Below are positions 18,181 through 26,118 of a DNA stretch of 64,000 bases, in pieces. Within the stretch, counting starts at the first letter, position 1; every line of letters starts with the position of its first letter. Where the stretch lies: positions 124,001 through 188,000 of the forward strand of contig DATGZK010000072.1 of the NCBI GenBank assembly GCA_035489755.1, written 5' to 3'. A program made the position numbers and the translations under genes. Source of the stretch: UBA9160 sp035489755. GTDB lineage: Bacteria; Myxococcota_A; UBA9160. The notes beneath the pieces were generated by a model. It was not told the origin of the DNA, searched no databases, and saw only the letters and a program-made list of their open reading frames with translations.

Positions 18181-18729
18181 TTAGTCCTTCGCCTTGCGCG
18201 TTCCCCACGTTTTCTCGAGATAGGACTCCCGGCCAGAGCCCTGGCGATACATTCTGTAGTGTATTTTATTCTTCTTGTAGTACTGGCAATGATAGGCTTC
18301 TGCCGGGTAAAAGGGACGCGCGGGCACGATCTCCGTGACAATGGGTCCTGCGTATCTCCCGGATTTCTCGAGTTCCGCCTTCGAGTCTTCGGCGGATCGC
18401 CGCTGCTCTTCATCGTGGTAGAAGATCGCCGTGCGGTACTGTGAGCCTGCGTCTGCAAACTGGCGATCTCGTGTCGTCGGGTCAATGTTGTGCCAGAAAA
18501 CATCGAGCAGCTCGCGGTAACTTACCTTCCCAGGGTCGAAGACGATCTGTACGGCTTCCGTGTGACCTGTATCGCCCGAGCACACCTGTTCGTAGGTCGG
18601 ATTTTCGGTACGCCCTCCAGTGTATCCAGGCGTCACCGCAATCACCCCAGGCAGCTTGTCAAAAGGGGGCTCCATGCACCAGAAGCAGCCTCCCGCAAAC
18701 GTTGCGCTCTTTGTGTTCTCGTCGGCCAT
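18181..18729 (-). CDS. msrA: peptide-methionine (S)-S-oxide reductase MsrA
   Basis: A 182-residue thiol reductase for the S-epimer of methionine sulfoxide in proteins and free. The catalytic motif GCFWC is in TFAGGCFWCMEPPFDKLPGV, followed by the family landmarks VTPGYTGG, YEQVCSGDTGHTEAVQI and SQYRTAIFYHDEEQ. No signal peptide, so cytoplasmic. The ATG at 18729 begins 20 bases after the msrB stop; the genes form one minus-strand operon led by the oxygenase gene at 20215. No resolving cysteine is obvious near the C-terminus (YRMYRQGSGRESYLEKTWG), so recycling may be direct by thioredoxin. Confidence 0.97.
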   Translation of the reverse strand: MADENTKSATFAGGCFWCMEPPFDKLPGVIAVTPGYTGGRTENPTYEQVCSGDTGHTEAVQIVFDPGKVSYRELLDVFWHNIDPTTRDRQFADAGSQYRTAIFYHDEEQRRSAEDSKAELEKSGRYAGPIVTEIVPARPFYPAEAYHCQYYKKNKIHYRMYRQGSGRESYLEKTWGTRKAKD

Positions 18730-18749
18730 GAGGGGGCCGTCTCCTTGGG

Positions 18750-19199
18750 TTAGCTTGGTGTTCGAAGGGGCGGAAGCGGCTCGTTGTCGGGGACGAAACG
18801 AAGTGCCAGGCCATTGTTGCAATAGCGCTTGCCGGTCGGGGCCGGACCGTCGTTGAAGACGTGCCCCTGGTGCCCGCCACAGCGCGCGCAGTGATATTCC
18901 GTGCGCGGGAGGAGGAGCTTAAAGTCGCGCTTGGGTTCGACTCGGCCCTCCATGGGCTGGAAGAAGCTCGGCCAGCCTGTGCCACTGTCGAACTTCGAGG
19001 CGGATTCGAACAAGGGAAGAAGGCATGCCGCGCACAGGAAGGTACCGGCTCGTTTCTCCTGATTGAGTGGGCTCGCAAAGGGGCGCTCCGTCGCTTCCTC
19101 GAAGAGCACGCCGTACGCCTCGGGCGAGACGAGAGGGCGCCATGCCGAGTGCGCGGTCTTTAGCTTCTCGATCTTCTCGTGAGCAGAGTCGGGGGGCAC
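18750..19199 (-). CDS. msrB: peptide-methionine (R)-S-oxide reductase MsrB
   Basis: A 149-residue reductase for the R-epimer of methionine sulfoxide. The four zinc cysteines appear as CAAC and CARC; FDSGTGWPSF and HQGHVFNDGP are standard. The catalytic Cys is in RYCNNGLALRF, where most homologues read RYCINSAALRF, so the residues after the nucleophile differ slightly. It starts with GTG (19199), 5 bases after the stop of the preceding oxygenase gene, with only a weak ribosome site, so it is probably translationally coupled. Cytoplasmic. Confidence 0.95.
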   Translation of the reverse strand: MPPDSAHEKIEKLKTAHSAWRPLVSPEAYGVLFEEATERPFASPLNQEKRAGTFLCAACLLPLFESASKFDSGTGWPSFFQPMEGRVEPKRDFKLLLPRTEYHCARCGGHQGHVFNDGPAPTGKRYCNNGLALRFVPDNEPLPPLRTPS

Positions 19200-19204
19200 G
19201 TTCC

Positions 19205-20215
19205 CTATACCTCCGGCGCGGGCTGGGGGAATCGAACGTATTCGTCGATTAAGAGCAGGGCCAGAGCGCGCCCAGCCGGAACGTCGCCTTGAAGGCGTCC
19301 CCGCTTGCGCAGATCGGCGATGAGAAGGTCGAGGATTAGGTCGCGCGTCAGGTCATCGGAGTGTTCGTTCACCCTGCGCAGTTCCGCCTCGTCCGCGAAG
19401 CAGTATGCCTTCCAGGAAATCGAGAAGCGGATGTCGTCCCAGGAGTACCGAGCCACGGTTTCGGCGTCGTGGCCCAAGCGCCAAGTGCCCCGCCCCTCGT
19501 ACGCAAGGCGCATGCGCAGATCAAGAGGCGGGAGTGTTGCGGTGGTCTGCGCCACCCGGTCGACGCCGTGAAAGACGCTATCGGTATCGAGGAGAACGGC
19601 GGTATTGTGCTGCGCCGGGAGCGTCCGGGGAGGAGCATTGGGTCCTTCGGGATAGAACGCGAACTCTCCGCCGCGGCAACCCCGAAACCACGACACGGCG
19701 GTGGCGATCGGCATCCGCCAGCGCTCGAAGAGGCCCGAGAGGTGCATCACCACCATCAGCCACTCCGGATCCTTGGTACGGTTGCAGCCGCGGAACTCGG
19801 GTACGTCGGTGTGCACCGCCAGCTCTTGACCGGGAACCAGCAAGTTCGCGTAGACGATGGCTGGAACAATGACGGCCCGGCCATAGAGCGACTGGGCTGC
19901 CTCGATGAAACCGTCGTGGCGCAGGAACTTCTCGATGCCGGGAACGAGGGGCTCGGCATAGGCGTAGGTCTCGCGGAAGTAGTTGGTCCTGAAGGCTGCG
20001 GTCTCGAGAGACTCCTTGCGCCCAAAGCGCCCGCCGGATTGGATGTAGTTCATCGCGGCGTCGTGCCGCTGAAAGAGCCCTCGACCGAGTTCCTCGTCAA
20101 TCGGGGCCCTGCCGTACATGCCGTAGGAACCGAAGGCCTCGCAAAGCCGGACCAAGGCCTGCGCTTCTTCCTCGGCGAACAGCGGGGCGAAAATTGTGAA
20201 TGCTGCGGTCTGCAT
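19205..20215 (-). CDS. probable 2-oxoglutarate/Fe(II)-dependent oxygenase-fold protein
   Basis: A 336-residue protein with an HxD...H facial triad typical of the 2OG-Fe(II) dioxygenase (cupin) fold: H135-T-D137 in ELAVHTDVPEF, and H216 in DTDSVFHGVDR, with Arg234 or Arg236 (LDLRMRLAYE) as the likely 2-oxoglutarate carboxylate binder. No signal peptide. The exact family and substrate are not recognised; prolyl-hydroxylase-like and small-molecule hydroxylases share this layout. It is the first gene of a minus-strand operon with msrB and msrA (5-base gap), which suggests a role linked to protein oxidation or its repair. The start is preceded by AAGGA at a proper distance. Confidence 0.7.
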   Translation of the reverse strand: MQTAAFTIFAPLFAEEEAQALVRLCEAFGSYGMYGRAPIDEELGRGLFQRHDAAMNYIQSGGRFGRKESLETAAFRTNYFRETYAYAEPLVPGIEKFLRHDGFIEAAQSLYGRAVIVPAIVYANLLVPGQELAVHTDVPEFRGCNRTKDPEWLMVVMHLSGLFERWRMPIATAVSWFRGCRGGEFAFYPEGPNAPPRTLPAQHNTAVLLDTDSVFHGVDRVAQTTATLPPLDLRMRLAYEGRGTWRLGHDAETVARYSWDDIRFSISWKAYCFADEAELRRVNEHSDDLTRDLILDLLIADLRKRGRLQGDVPAGRALALLLIDEYVRFPQPAPEV

Positions 20216-20732
20216 CGCAAATCCTTGAAAGGCAAAGAGCTCGCTTCGATCATGATACCGAGATCAAAGGCGAGAGGAGGTGGGTCCCGCATACGCTGCG
20301 CTGCTGGTTGGGGCGTTCGTCGGCGGGCCGCCGACGAGCTCGCGCAAGCCTAGGCGGTCATCGGGGAAGGCTGCGCTCCTCCGCGTCGTCTCTCCGCTCC
20401 CATGGCCCTGCGCTCCGAGCCGTCAGCGCGACGAAAGCAAACGCCAAAGGTTGCGTCAGAAGGGCCTACACCCCGTCGAGCTCTGGTTCGCGATCTTCTA
20501 GCTACACTCGGGACCCAGTCGAAAACACGTTTCCGGCGGCCTAGTTATGCCCTCTTCCAAACACGGGGCCGGGTCATCGGCTCCCCTCCGAGTCCCACGG
20601 GGGGGCACGCTTGGCAATCCGCGTTCTGCCGAGAGGCCCCGATCGCCTGGCTTCCGCCGCGAGAGTGATCCGCGTCACATTCGCGGACGAAAGGATCTGG
20701 TTCCATTCGCGTTCAAGGAGGGTCCCCCCACC
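20216..20732. other. intergenic region upstream of the oxygenase operon and the small membrane peptide
   Basis: About 500 bases with no gene that I can support. It separates divergent transcripts (oxygenase operon leftward, 34-residue peptide rightward). A -10-like TACACT is at 20503-20508 but has no partner -35, so I do not call a promoter. Confidence 0.4.
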
Positions 20733-20837
20733 ATGCGTGGCAAGAGCCTCAGTCACGAAGCTGCCTTGCGCTGGGCGTATCTGGCAGGGTTCGTGTGGTT
20801 TGGTCTGACCGCCATGTTGGCCTTCAGCATTTTGTAG
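20733..20837 (+). CDS. 34-residue single-pass membrane peptide
   Basis: A short open frame starting MRGKSLSHEAALRW, with one hydrophobic helix (roughly residues 15-34: AYLAGFVWFGLTAMLAFSIL) that reaches the C-terminus. The strong ribosome site AAGGAGGG (20715-20722) precedes the ATG by 10 bases. Two basic residues before the helix suggest an N-in orientation. No family is recognised. The site, charge pattern and clean stop argue for a real gene; chance cannot be excluded at this length. Confidence 0.5.
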   Translation: MRGKSLSHEAALRWAYLAGFVWFGLTAMLAFSIL

Positions 20838-21165
20838 CTCCGCGGCCGCTCCGCTTATTGCTCAGCGGTTCGCGACTTGCCCTGTGAGGTCATGTCGGGC
20901 GCGCCCGGGTAGGCGACTGTCAGCACACCCGGGCGCTCCCATCTCTCTTCTCCACATTCCTCTTCTCCACGTCCTTTCTTCTCTGCGCTGCGGGCGTGGG
21001 AATCGTCCCAAGTCCTCACCGCCTGGTCGTACGCTCTTCGAGGCAGAGTTGCCCTTGCTCCTCGATCTATGCGCCGTGACGCCGGGGGCGAGGCCTCCCG
21101 TCCTCCCCGCGGACCGACCTGCGCAGCTCGAAGTGCTCGCGAGCTCGCGCCCTCAGGTCATCGCA
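20838..21165. other. intergenic region with a pyrimidine-rich stretch and a 10-bp direct repeat
   Basis: No gene seen. TCTTCTCCAC occurs at 20946-20955 and again at 20961-20970 (15-base period) inside a C/T-rich strand from about 20938 to 20984. It lies past the stops of the small membrane peptide and the LOG-family gene. No intrinsic terminator is evident. Confidence 0.4.
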
Positions 21166-22311
21166 TTAGTCCTCGTCGGCTTCCCCAGCGAACGGCTCCG
21201 GGGGGAAGGGCTCGGCCACAATCTCGTGAGGGCTTGCATCGAGCGGCGTCACAGCGCGCGTATCCACGAGATCGTTTAGCCGGTCGATCAGTTGACGCAG
21301 GCGCCCCACGTCGCGTCGGTTGAAGCGCAGGGTCAGTCGCGGGTGCCCCGCCATTTCATCACCTTCTTCGGGAAGCGGCGGTCCGACTTCGATGCGGCCG
21401 CTCTTCACGATCGCTGAAAACTCTTGATTGAGCAGCTCGAGCTGGCCTTCATCCGGTGCTTCGCGCAAGCGAATCACCAAAAGGTCGCGCACGTAGCGGC
21501 TCGATTGGTAGTTGGCGTAGAAGTGGAGGATCTCGCCCACCGCCTCGTCGACGTCATCGGTGATCCGAAAGAGCGCGAAGTCCTCCGGCGATATGAGTCC
21601 ACGATCGCGCAGGTGCTCCTCGAGGTAGCCACGCCACTGCGACCAGTAGCTCCCGCCGGGAGCGTCGACGAATACGACCGGCAGGATCTCGCTCTTCCCG
21701 GTTTGGATCAGCGTCAGCGCCTCGAACCCCTCGTCGTGAGTGCCGAAGCCTCCGGGGAAGAGCACGATCGCATGGGCCTCCTTCACGAACGCGATCTTCC
21801 GCGTGAAGAAATAACGGAAGTTGATGAGCTTCGGATCGCCCGCGATCGTGGGATTTGCATGCTGCTCAAATGGGAGGCGGATATTGACGCCGAACGATGC
21901 TGCGCGGCCGGCCCCGCCCTGTGCCGCCCCCATGATTCCTTCTCCTGCGCCGGTAATGATCATCCAGCCCTCCGCGGCGATGCGCTCCGCAAACGCGAAG
22001 GCCTGCTTCCAATCCGGTTGATCGGGTGTGGTCCGTGCGCTTCCGAACACGGCGACTTTGCGCACCGCGCGATAGGGTGCGAACACCCGGAACGCGTGGC
22101 GCAACTCCTTGAGCGCACTGTTCAGGAGCTTGAGGTCGCCCCGCGGCGTTCCATCGCGCAACAAGCGCAGTCCGGAGACGACGATCTGCCGCACCGATTC
22201 CGCGTCGCTCGCAGTGCCATAGCGCGCCTCCGCAGTCGCGATCAGTGCCTCAACCCTCTGGTCGAGCTCGGCATCTTCGAGGTCGTAGCGCTTCCGCCGC
22301 TCTTCGGTCAT
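21166..22311 (-). CDS. LOG-family (lysine-decarboxylase-like Rossmann) protein
   Basis: A 381-residue protein of the LOG/TIGR00730 family, whose characterised members are cytokinin riboside 5'-monophosphate phosphoribohydrolases or nucleotide pyrophosphohydrolases. The signature PGGFGTHDE is present, with KVAVFGSARTTPD and MIITGAGEGIMGAAQGGAG forming the nucleotide-binding core. It is much longer than the approximately 190-residue LOG enzymes, with about 95 extra N-terminal residues and a C-terminal tail (residues 300-381) that includes RPLxxR-like text. The long form is common in Gram-negatives and actinobacteria and its substrate is uncertain. The ATG at 22311 is chosen because upstream codons are rich in Arg/Cys and resemble nothing; a GATACT -10-like hexamer is 9 bases before it. 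Confidence 0.85.
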   Translation of the reverse strand: MTEERRKRYDLEDAELDQRVEALIATAEARYGTASDAESVRQIVVSGLRLLRDGTPRGDLKLLNSALKELRHAFRVFAPYRAVRKVAVFGSARTTPDQPDWKQAFAFAERIAAEGWMIITGAGEGIMGAAQGGAGRAASFGVNIRLPFEQHANPTIAGDPKLINFRYFFTRKIAFVKEAHAIVLFPGGFGTHDEGFEALTLIQTGKSEILPVVFVDAPGGSYWSQWRGYLEEHLRDRGLISPEDFALFRITDDVDEAVGEILHFYANYQSSRYVRDLLVIRLREAPDEGQLELLNQEFSAIVKSGRIEVGPPLPEEGDEMAGHPRLTLRFNRRDVGRLRQLIDRLNDLVDTRAVTPLDASPHEIVAEPFPPEPFAGEADED

Positions 22312-22523
22312 GTAGGCGAGAGTATCGTCTTGGCGTTGCTCCCGCGCGGGTGGGTCCGTTTCTCGGGCCGGCGGGCGGCGGATCGCGCAATGCCTGAGCG
22401 TACGCCACGTCCGGCAGCATGGAGTGGCGAGCAGGTCATCGTTGCACGACTTGACAATCGAACCTCGCTTCGTGCACAAGGAGTGACGCAACCGCACGTT
22501 ATACCGCAGGTGTGAGGGGGAGG

Positions 22524-23276
22524 ATGGCCTACGAGATCCGAGAAATGGCTTTTGCCGAGATCCTGGACAGCGCGTTCCGGCTCCTGCGCGACCATTTTGT
22601 TCTTCTCGTGGGGACGTCCGCAATTACCCTGGTCCCGATTCAGCTCGGGATGAGCCTCTTCCCCTCAGTGGCGCTCCGCGGAGCGGGGGCGATTGGGATT
22701 GGATTTCTTTTTCTCCTTGTCGTTTCTCCGTTTGTCCGGGCGCTGCAGGCCTTTGTGATCGGCGAACTCTATCTCGGCCGCCCCGTATCGCTCGGACAAG
22801 CCTATCGACAAATTCTCGGTATTTTCTTTCCGCTCACGGGGACCATTCTCCTCTCGAGCCTCGCGATCATGGGCGCGACCCTACTCCTGATCCTCCCGGG
22901 GATCTATTTTGTGCTGGCGTTCGTCTTGATCAATCAAGTCATGGTGTTCGAGCGCACGTTCGGCACGAAAGCGCTCGGCAGAAGTCGCGATCTCATGCAG
23001 GGAAACTTTCTTCGGGCAATCGGAATCCTTGTTCTTGAAGCCGTCGTGAGCGGAACTCTCTCGTTCGGGATCGAGCTCGCGCTCAGATTCGTTCCGTGGC
23101 TGTGGCTCCACGGCATCGCAGCCGGGGCAGCTGCGTCTGTTGCCTCAGCTTTCGGTGCCGCGGGGCTCGTCGTGCTCTATTTTGACATTCGCTGCCGCAA
23201 GGAAGCTTTCGATCTCGAGCATCTCGCGCGCCTTGTAGAGTCAGGCCACAATCTGGCTGCGGCTCCCACCGCATAG
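22524..23276 (+). CDS. multi-pass membrane protein (GPDPase membrane-domain-like)
   Basis: A 250-residue integral membrane protein with about six hydrophobic segments (e.g. HFVLLVGTSAITLVPIQLGM, IGFLFLLVVSPFVRAL, LLLILPGIYFVLAFVLINQV, AASVASAFGAAGLVVLYFDI) and the closing DIRCRKEAFDLEHLA. The RSRDLMQGNFLRAIGI segment and the tail match the glycerophosphodiester phosphodiesterase membrane-domain superfamily as I recall it. The ATG at 22524 follows GAGGGGGAGG. It is the first gene of the MoxR/DUF58 locus, 36 bases before the DUF4129 gene. Function unknown; possibly an anchor or transporter-like partner. Confidence 0.75.
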   Translation: MAYEIREMAFAEILDSAFRLLRDHFVLLVGTSAITLVPIQLGMSLFPSVALRGAGAIGIGFLFLLVVSPFVRALQAFVIGELYLGRPVSLGQAYRQILGIFFPLTGTILLSSLAIMGATLLLILPGIYFVLAFVLINQVMVFERTFGTKALGRSRDLMQGNFLRAIGILVLEAVVSGTLSFGIELALRFVPWLWLHGIAAGAAASVASAFGAAGLVVLYFDIRCRKEAFDLEHLARLVESGHNLAAAPTA

Positions 23277-23312
23277 GGAGCCGGGGACTCGAGAGAGAAC
23301 GTCCGTACGCCC

Positions 23313-23933
23313 ATGACTTCGATCGATTTGCCGTCAGATGACGCCTTGCGCTCCTTGGCGTCGCAGATCCTCGCTCGGCCGGAGTACGCGAAGTTTCGCC
23401 CGTTCGATTCGGAGTGGTGGCTCCACCTAAAGTCCGCGCTTTTGCGGTTGCAATCCTGGGTGGCGGGTCTCGACCCATGGCTGTATGCGGCCATTCTCGG
23501 CGGACTCGTGCTCGTGCTGGCGCTCCTCGTCTTTCACATCGTGTGGTCCCTTCGCGCGGCGCTCGGCACCGCGCCCGGCGGGGAGCGCCGACCGGCGAAG
23601 ACGGAGGCCACCGCTCTCGAGGCTCAGGCGCGCCGTCTCGCGGAGGAGGGGTACTTTCTCGATGCGGCGCATCAAATGCACCTCGCGTGCATCGACCGGC
23701 TCTTGCGCGCGGGTGTCCTCGAACTCCATCGCCACGATCCCAATCGGACGCTTTGCAAGCGCCTAAAAGCGACTTCGATGAGCGAAGACCTAAAGGCAGT
23801 GTTCGTCTCGCTGCTCGAACGCCTCGAGAGGAGGTGGTTCCGAGATCACAGCGCGGATGCATCTGACCGCGAGCTTTACGCCGAGTGGCGGAACCTACAC
23901 GAGCGGATTGAGTCCGCGGGGCACGTTCTGTGA
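23313..23933 (+). CDS. DUF4129-type membrane protein
   Basis: A 206-residue protein with one transmembrane helix (about residues 57-78, WLYAAILGGLVLVLALLVFH), an N-terminal extracytoplasmic segment and a cytoplasmic C-terminal region (EAQARRLAEEGYFLDAAHQMHLACIDRLLRAG...). The helical YxxAxHxxxxxxLDRL pattern is that of DUF4129, a domain that accompanies MoxR/DUF58 genes and transglutaminase-like proteins. It overlaps the next gene by 4 bases (GTGA). Function unknown. Confidence 0.75.
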   Translation: MTSIDLPSDDALRSLASQILARPEYAKFRPFDSEWWLHLKSALLRLQSWVAGLDPWLYAAILGGLVLVLALLVFHIVWSLRAALGTAPGGERRPAKTEATALEAQARRLAEEGYFLDAAHQMHLACIDRLLRAGVLELHRHDPNRTLCKRLKATSMSEDLKAVFVSLLERLERRWFRDHSADASDRELYAEWRNLHERIESAGHVL

Positions 23934-25159
23934 GACGCCGCGCTGCGATCCTTGCCGTGGTGGTGTTCTTCGGCCTGGTGATCGTCGGGTTGTGGCGGGG
24001 CGACGACGATCGCGATCTGAGTCCCACGAGTTTTGGCAGAATTCCCCAAGGACATCGAGCCTTGTATGACTTCCTGTCTGAGCTTGGACTCGCCGTGGCC
24101 CGCAGCTATGCGCCGCCTACCCAGCTTCCCGTTCACGCGACCCTGTGGTGGCTGGAACCCGATCGGCCATGCGAGGAGCCCAAGGCGGATGACGAGCCGC
24201 CGACTGGGCGCCATCGGGGTATGCCTGAGCTGGCCCTCGAGGGCCCAGGCCTCAACAGCTGGATTCTTGCGGGAGGAACAGCGGTCGTTTTTCTGCCGCC
24301 CGACTCGCATGTCTGTGCTCGGGATGCGAGGCTTGCGGGCGTTGCCCTGCCGCCTCGTGAGGAGGTTGCGCGGGATCCAGCCATCCCTGCTGGGAAACCC
24401 GACACGAAGGGTTCGGCGCACGAGCCGCGGGGGAGCGTAGAGGGCAAACTCGTGCGCCATCCCCGCGTCCTCGATCTCCCAGCACCTTTTACCTTCCAGG
24501 GCGTACCCGGAAGCGGCGCCGAGCCGCGCTGGGAAGTCGCCGCCCGGCTGGGCGGGCGTCCGTTCGTGCTGTGGCAGGGGCTCGGTCAAGGGCAGCTCGT
24601 GGTGGTTGCGGACGCTCGCTTTTTGCGGAACTCGGGGCTTGATCGCGCCGACGCCGCACTGCTCGTGGCGGACCTGGTCCGGGCCTATGGAGTGCCGTGG
24701 ATCGATGAGCGAGCGCACGGCCTCGTTGTCTCGAGAAGCGCCCTTGCATATCTGGTCGCTTCACCCGCGGCTCCATTCCTCGCGGGCGCTGCGATTCTCG
24801 CGCTCGCCTTTGTGTGGTTCCACGCCGCGACGCCTCCGAGACGAGTCGCTGAGCTCGATCCCAGCGCGCCGAGTCTCGACGCTTTCGTGGACTCACTCGC
24901 CGCGTGTTATGCCTCCACTCGCGACTACGCCCGCGTCCTCGAGCGCTTTCGCGAACTCACCTCGCGTCGCCTGCGCAGGCATTTCGGTTTGCCTCCGGAG
25001 GCACCGGAATCTCAACTCGTCGAGCGCCTGCGGCGGCGTTCCGCATTGTCTCCCAAGGCGCTCGATCTGCTCGCAAACGGAACCCCGCTTGGGAGCGCGA
25101 GAGAACTCGAGACTGCGGTGGAGCAGATCGATCGCCTGGTGCGGGAGGCCATTTCATGA
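23930..25159 (+). CDS. DUF4350-type membrane protein
   Basis: A 409-residue protein that starts with GTG overlapping the DUF4129 stop. It has an N-terminal helix (ILAVVVFFGLVIVGLW), a large extracytoplasmic Rossmann-like region (GRIPQGHRALYDFLSELGLAVARSYAPP..., GQLVVVADARFLRNSGLDRADAALL), a second helix near residues 277-302 and a cytoplasmic tail. The region 30-250 matches DUF4350, which has a GATase-like fold and sits beside moxR in many genomes. Its role is unknown; context suggests an envelope-associated partner of the MoxR chaperone. The MoxR start overlaps its last codon. Confidence 0.78.
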   Translation: MRRRAAILAVVVFFGLVIVGLWRGDDDRDLSPTSFGRIPQGHRALYDFLSELGLAVARSYAPPTQLPVHATLWWLEPDRPCEEPKADDEPPTGRHRGMPELALEGPGLNSWILAGGTAVVFLPPDSHVCARDARLAGVALPPREEVARDPAIPAGKPDTKGSAHEPRGSVEGKLVRHPRVLDLPAPFTFQGVPGSGAEPRWEVAARLGGRPFVLWQGLGQGQLVVVADARFLRNSGLDRADAALLVADLVRAYGVPWIDERAHGLVVSRSALAYLVASPAAPFLAGAAILALAFVWFHAATPPRRVAELDPSAPSLDAFVDSLAACYASTRDYARVLERFRELTSRRLRRHFGLPPEAPESQLVERLRRRSALSPKALDLLANGTPLGSARELETAVEQIDRLVREAIS

Positions 25160-26118
25160 CCCACCCTAGTCCCGCCGAGGTTTCAGAAGTGACGAGGCTG
25201 TATCAGGACCTCCTTGCGGGAGTCAGACTGAATGTGATCGGTCAGGACGCGGCGGTGCGCCTCGTCTTCGTGACACTCCTTTGCGGGAGTCACAGTCTGA
25301 TTGAAGGTGTTCCGGGCGTCGCCAAGACTCTCCTGGTCCGGAGCGTCGCGTCATGCCTCGGAATTCGCTTCGGCCGCGTGCAGTTCACTCCCGACCTGAT
25401 GCCGAGCGATATCATCGGCACCCCGATCCTTGACCCGCGTGTCGGCGAGCTGCATTTCCGTCCGGGACCTCTCTTCACAGATCTGCTCCTGGCCGACGAG
25501 ATTAATCGCGCGTCCGCAAAGACACAGGCGGCATTGCTGGAAGCGATGCAGGAGCGTGCGGCAACGGTAGACGGTCGAAAGCACGCACTTGGCGAACATT
25601 TCGCCGTATTTGCGACGCAGAATCCCGTGGAGCAGGAGGGTACCTATCCCCTACCGGAGGCGCAGCTCGATCGTTTTCTCTTTAAGATCGTGATCGACTA
25701 TCCAAGCGAGGAGGACGAGCGTGCGCTACTGGAGCGTCATCACACCGACGAAGTATCGCTCGCGGAGCCAGTTCAGAAACTGACGCCGGAGCGAATCGAC
25801 CGGGCGCGCTCGATCGTGCGGGGTGTGGGTGTCCGGCGGGAGATCACGGAGTACGTGGCCAGCCTCGTGCGCGCGACGCGAAGTGATCTTCACTTCGTGC
25901 TTGGTGGCTCGCCGCGTGCAGGCGTGTTGCTGTTGCGCGCCGCGAAGGCAAACGCAGCAATCGAAGGCAGAGACTATGTGTTACCCGAGGATGTGCAGGA
26001 GATGTGGCTGCCGGCACTTCGCCACCGGATTCAGCTCGAGCCGGCCGCCGAGGTCGAAGGGCTCCTGGCCGACGAAGCGCTGCGACAGACGCTTGAGAGC
26101 GTGACCGTTCCTCGATGA
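25156..26118 (+). CDS. MoxR-family AAA+ ATPase
   Basis: A 320-residue AAA+ ATPase of the MoxR branch, thought to act as a chaperone that inserts metals or matures partner proteins. Walker A is G51-VPGVAKT, Walker B LLLADEIN (D114-E115), sensor and arginine-finger region FAVFATQNPVEQEGTYPLPEAQLDRF; the C-terminal lid has SPRAGVLLLRAAKANAA. ATG 25156 overlaps the DUF4350 stop, and it overlaps the DUF58 start by 4 bases. The partner DUF58/VWA-like protein follows directly, the usual pairing. Confidence 0.95.
   Translation: MTHPSPAEVSEVTRLYQDLLAGVRLNVIGQDAAVRLVFVTLLCGSHSLIEGVPGVAKTLLVRSVASCLGIRFGRVQFTPDLMPSDIIGTPILDPRVGELHFRPGPLFTDLLLADEINRASAKTQAALLEAMQERAATVDGRKHALGEHFAVFATQNPVEQEGTYPLPEAQLDRFLFKIVIDYPSEEDERALLERHHTDEVSLAEPVQKLTPERIDRARSIVRGVGVRREITEYVASLVRATRSDLHFVLGGSPRAGVLLLRAAKANAAIEGRDYVLPEDVQEMWLPALRHRIQLEPAAEVEGLLADEALRQTLESVTVPR

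Noticed and set aside
22451..22456. TTGACA as -35 of the membrane-protein gene at 22524
   Set aside because: No acceptable -10 lies 16-19 bases downstream.
22512..22523. GTG at 22512 as start of the first membrane protein
   Set aside because: It would place the ribosome site GAGGGGG inside the coding sequence; ATG 22524 follows it at the proper distance.
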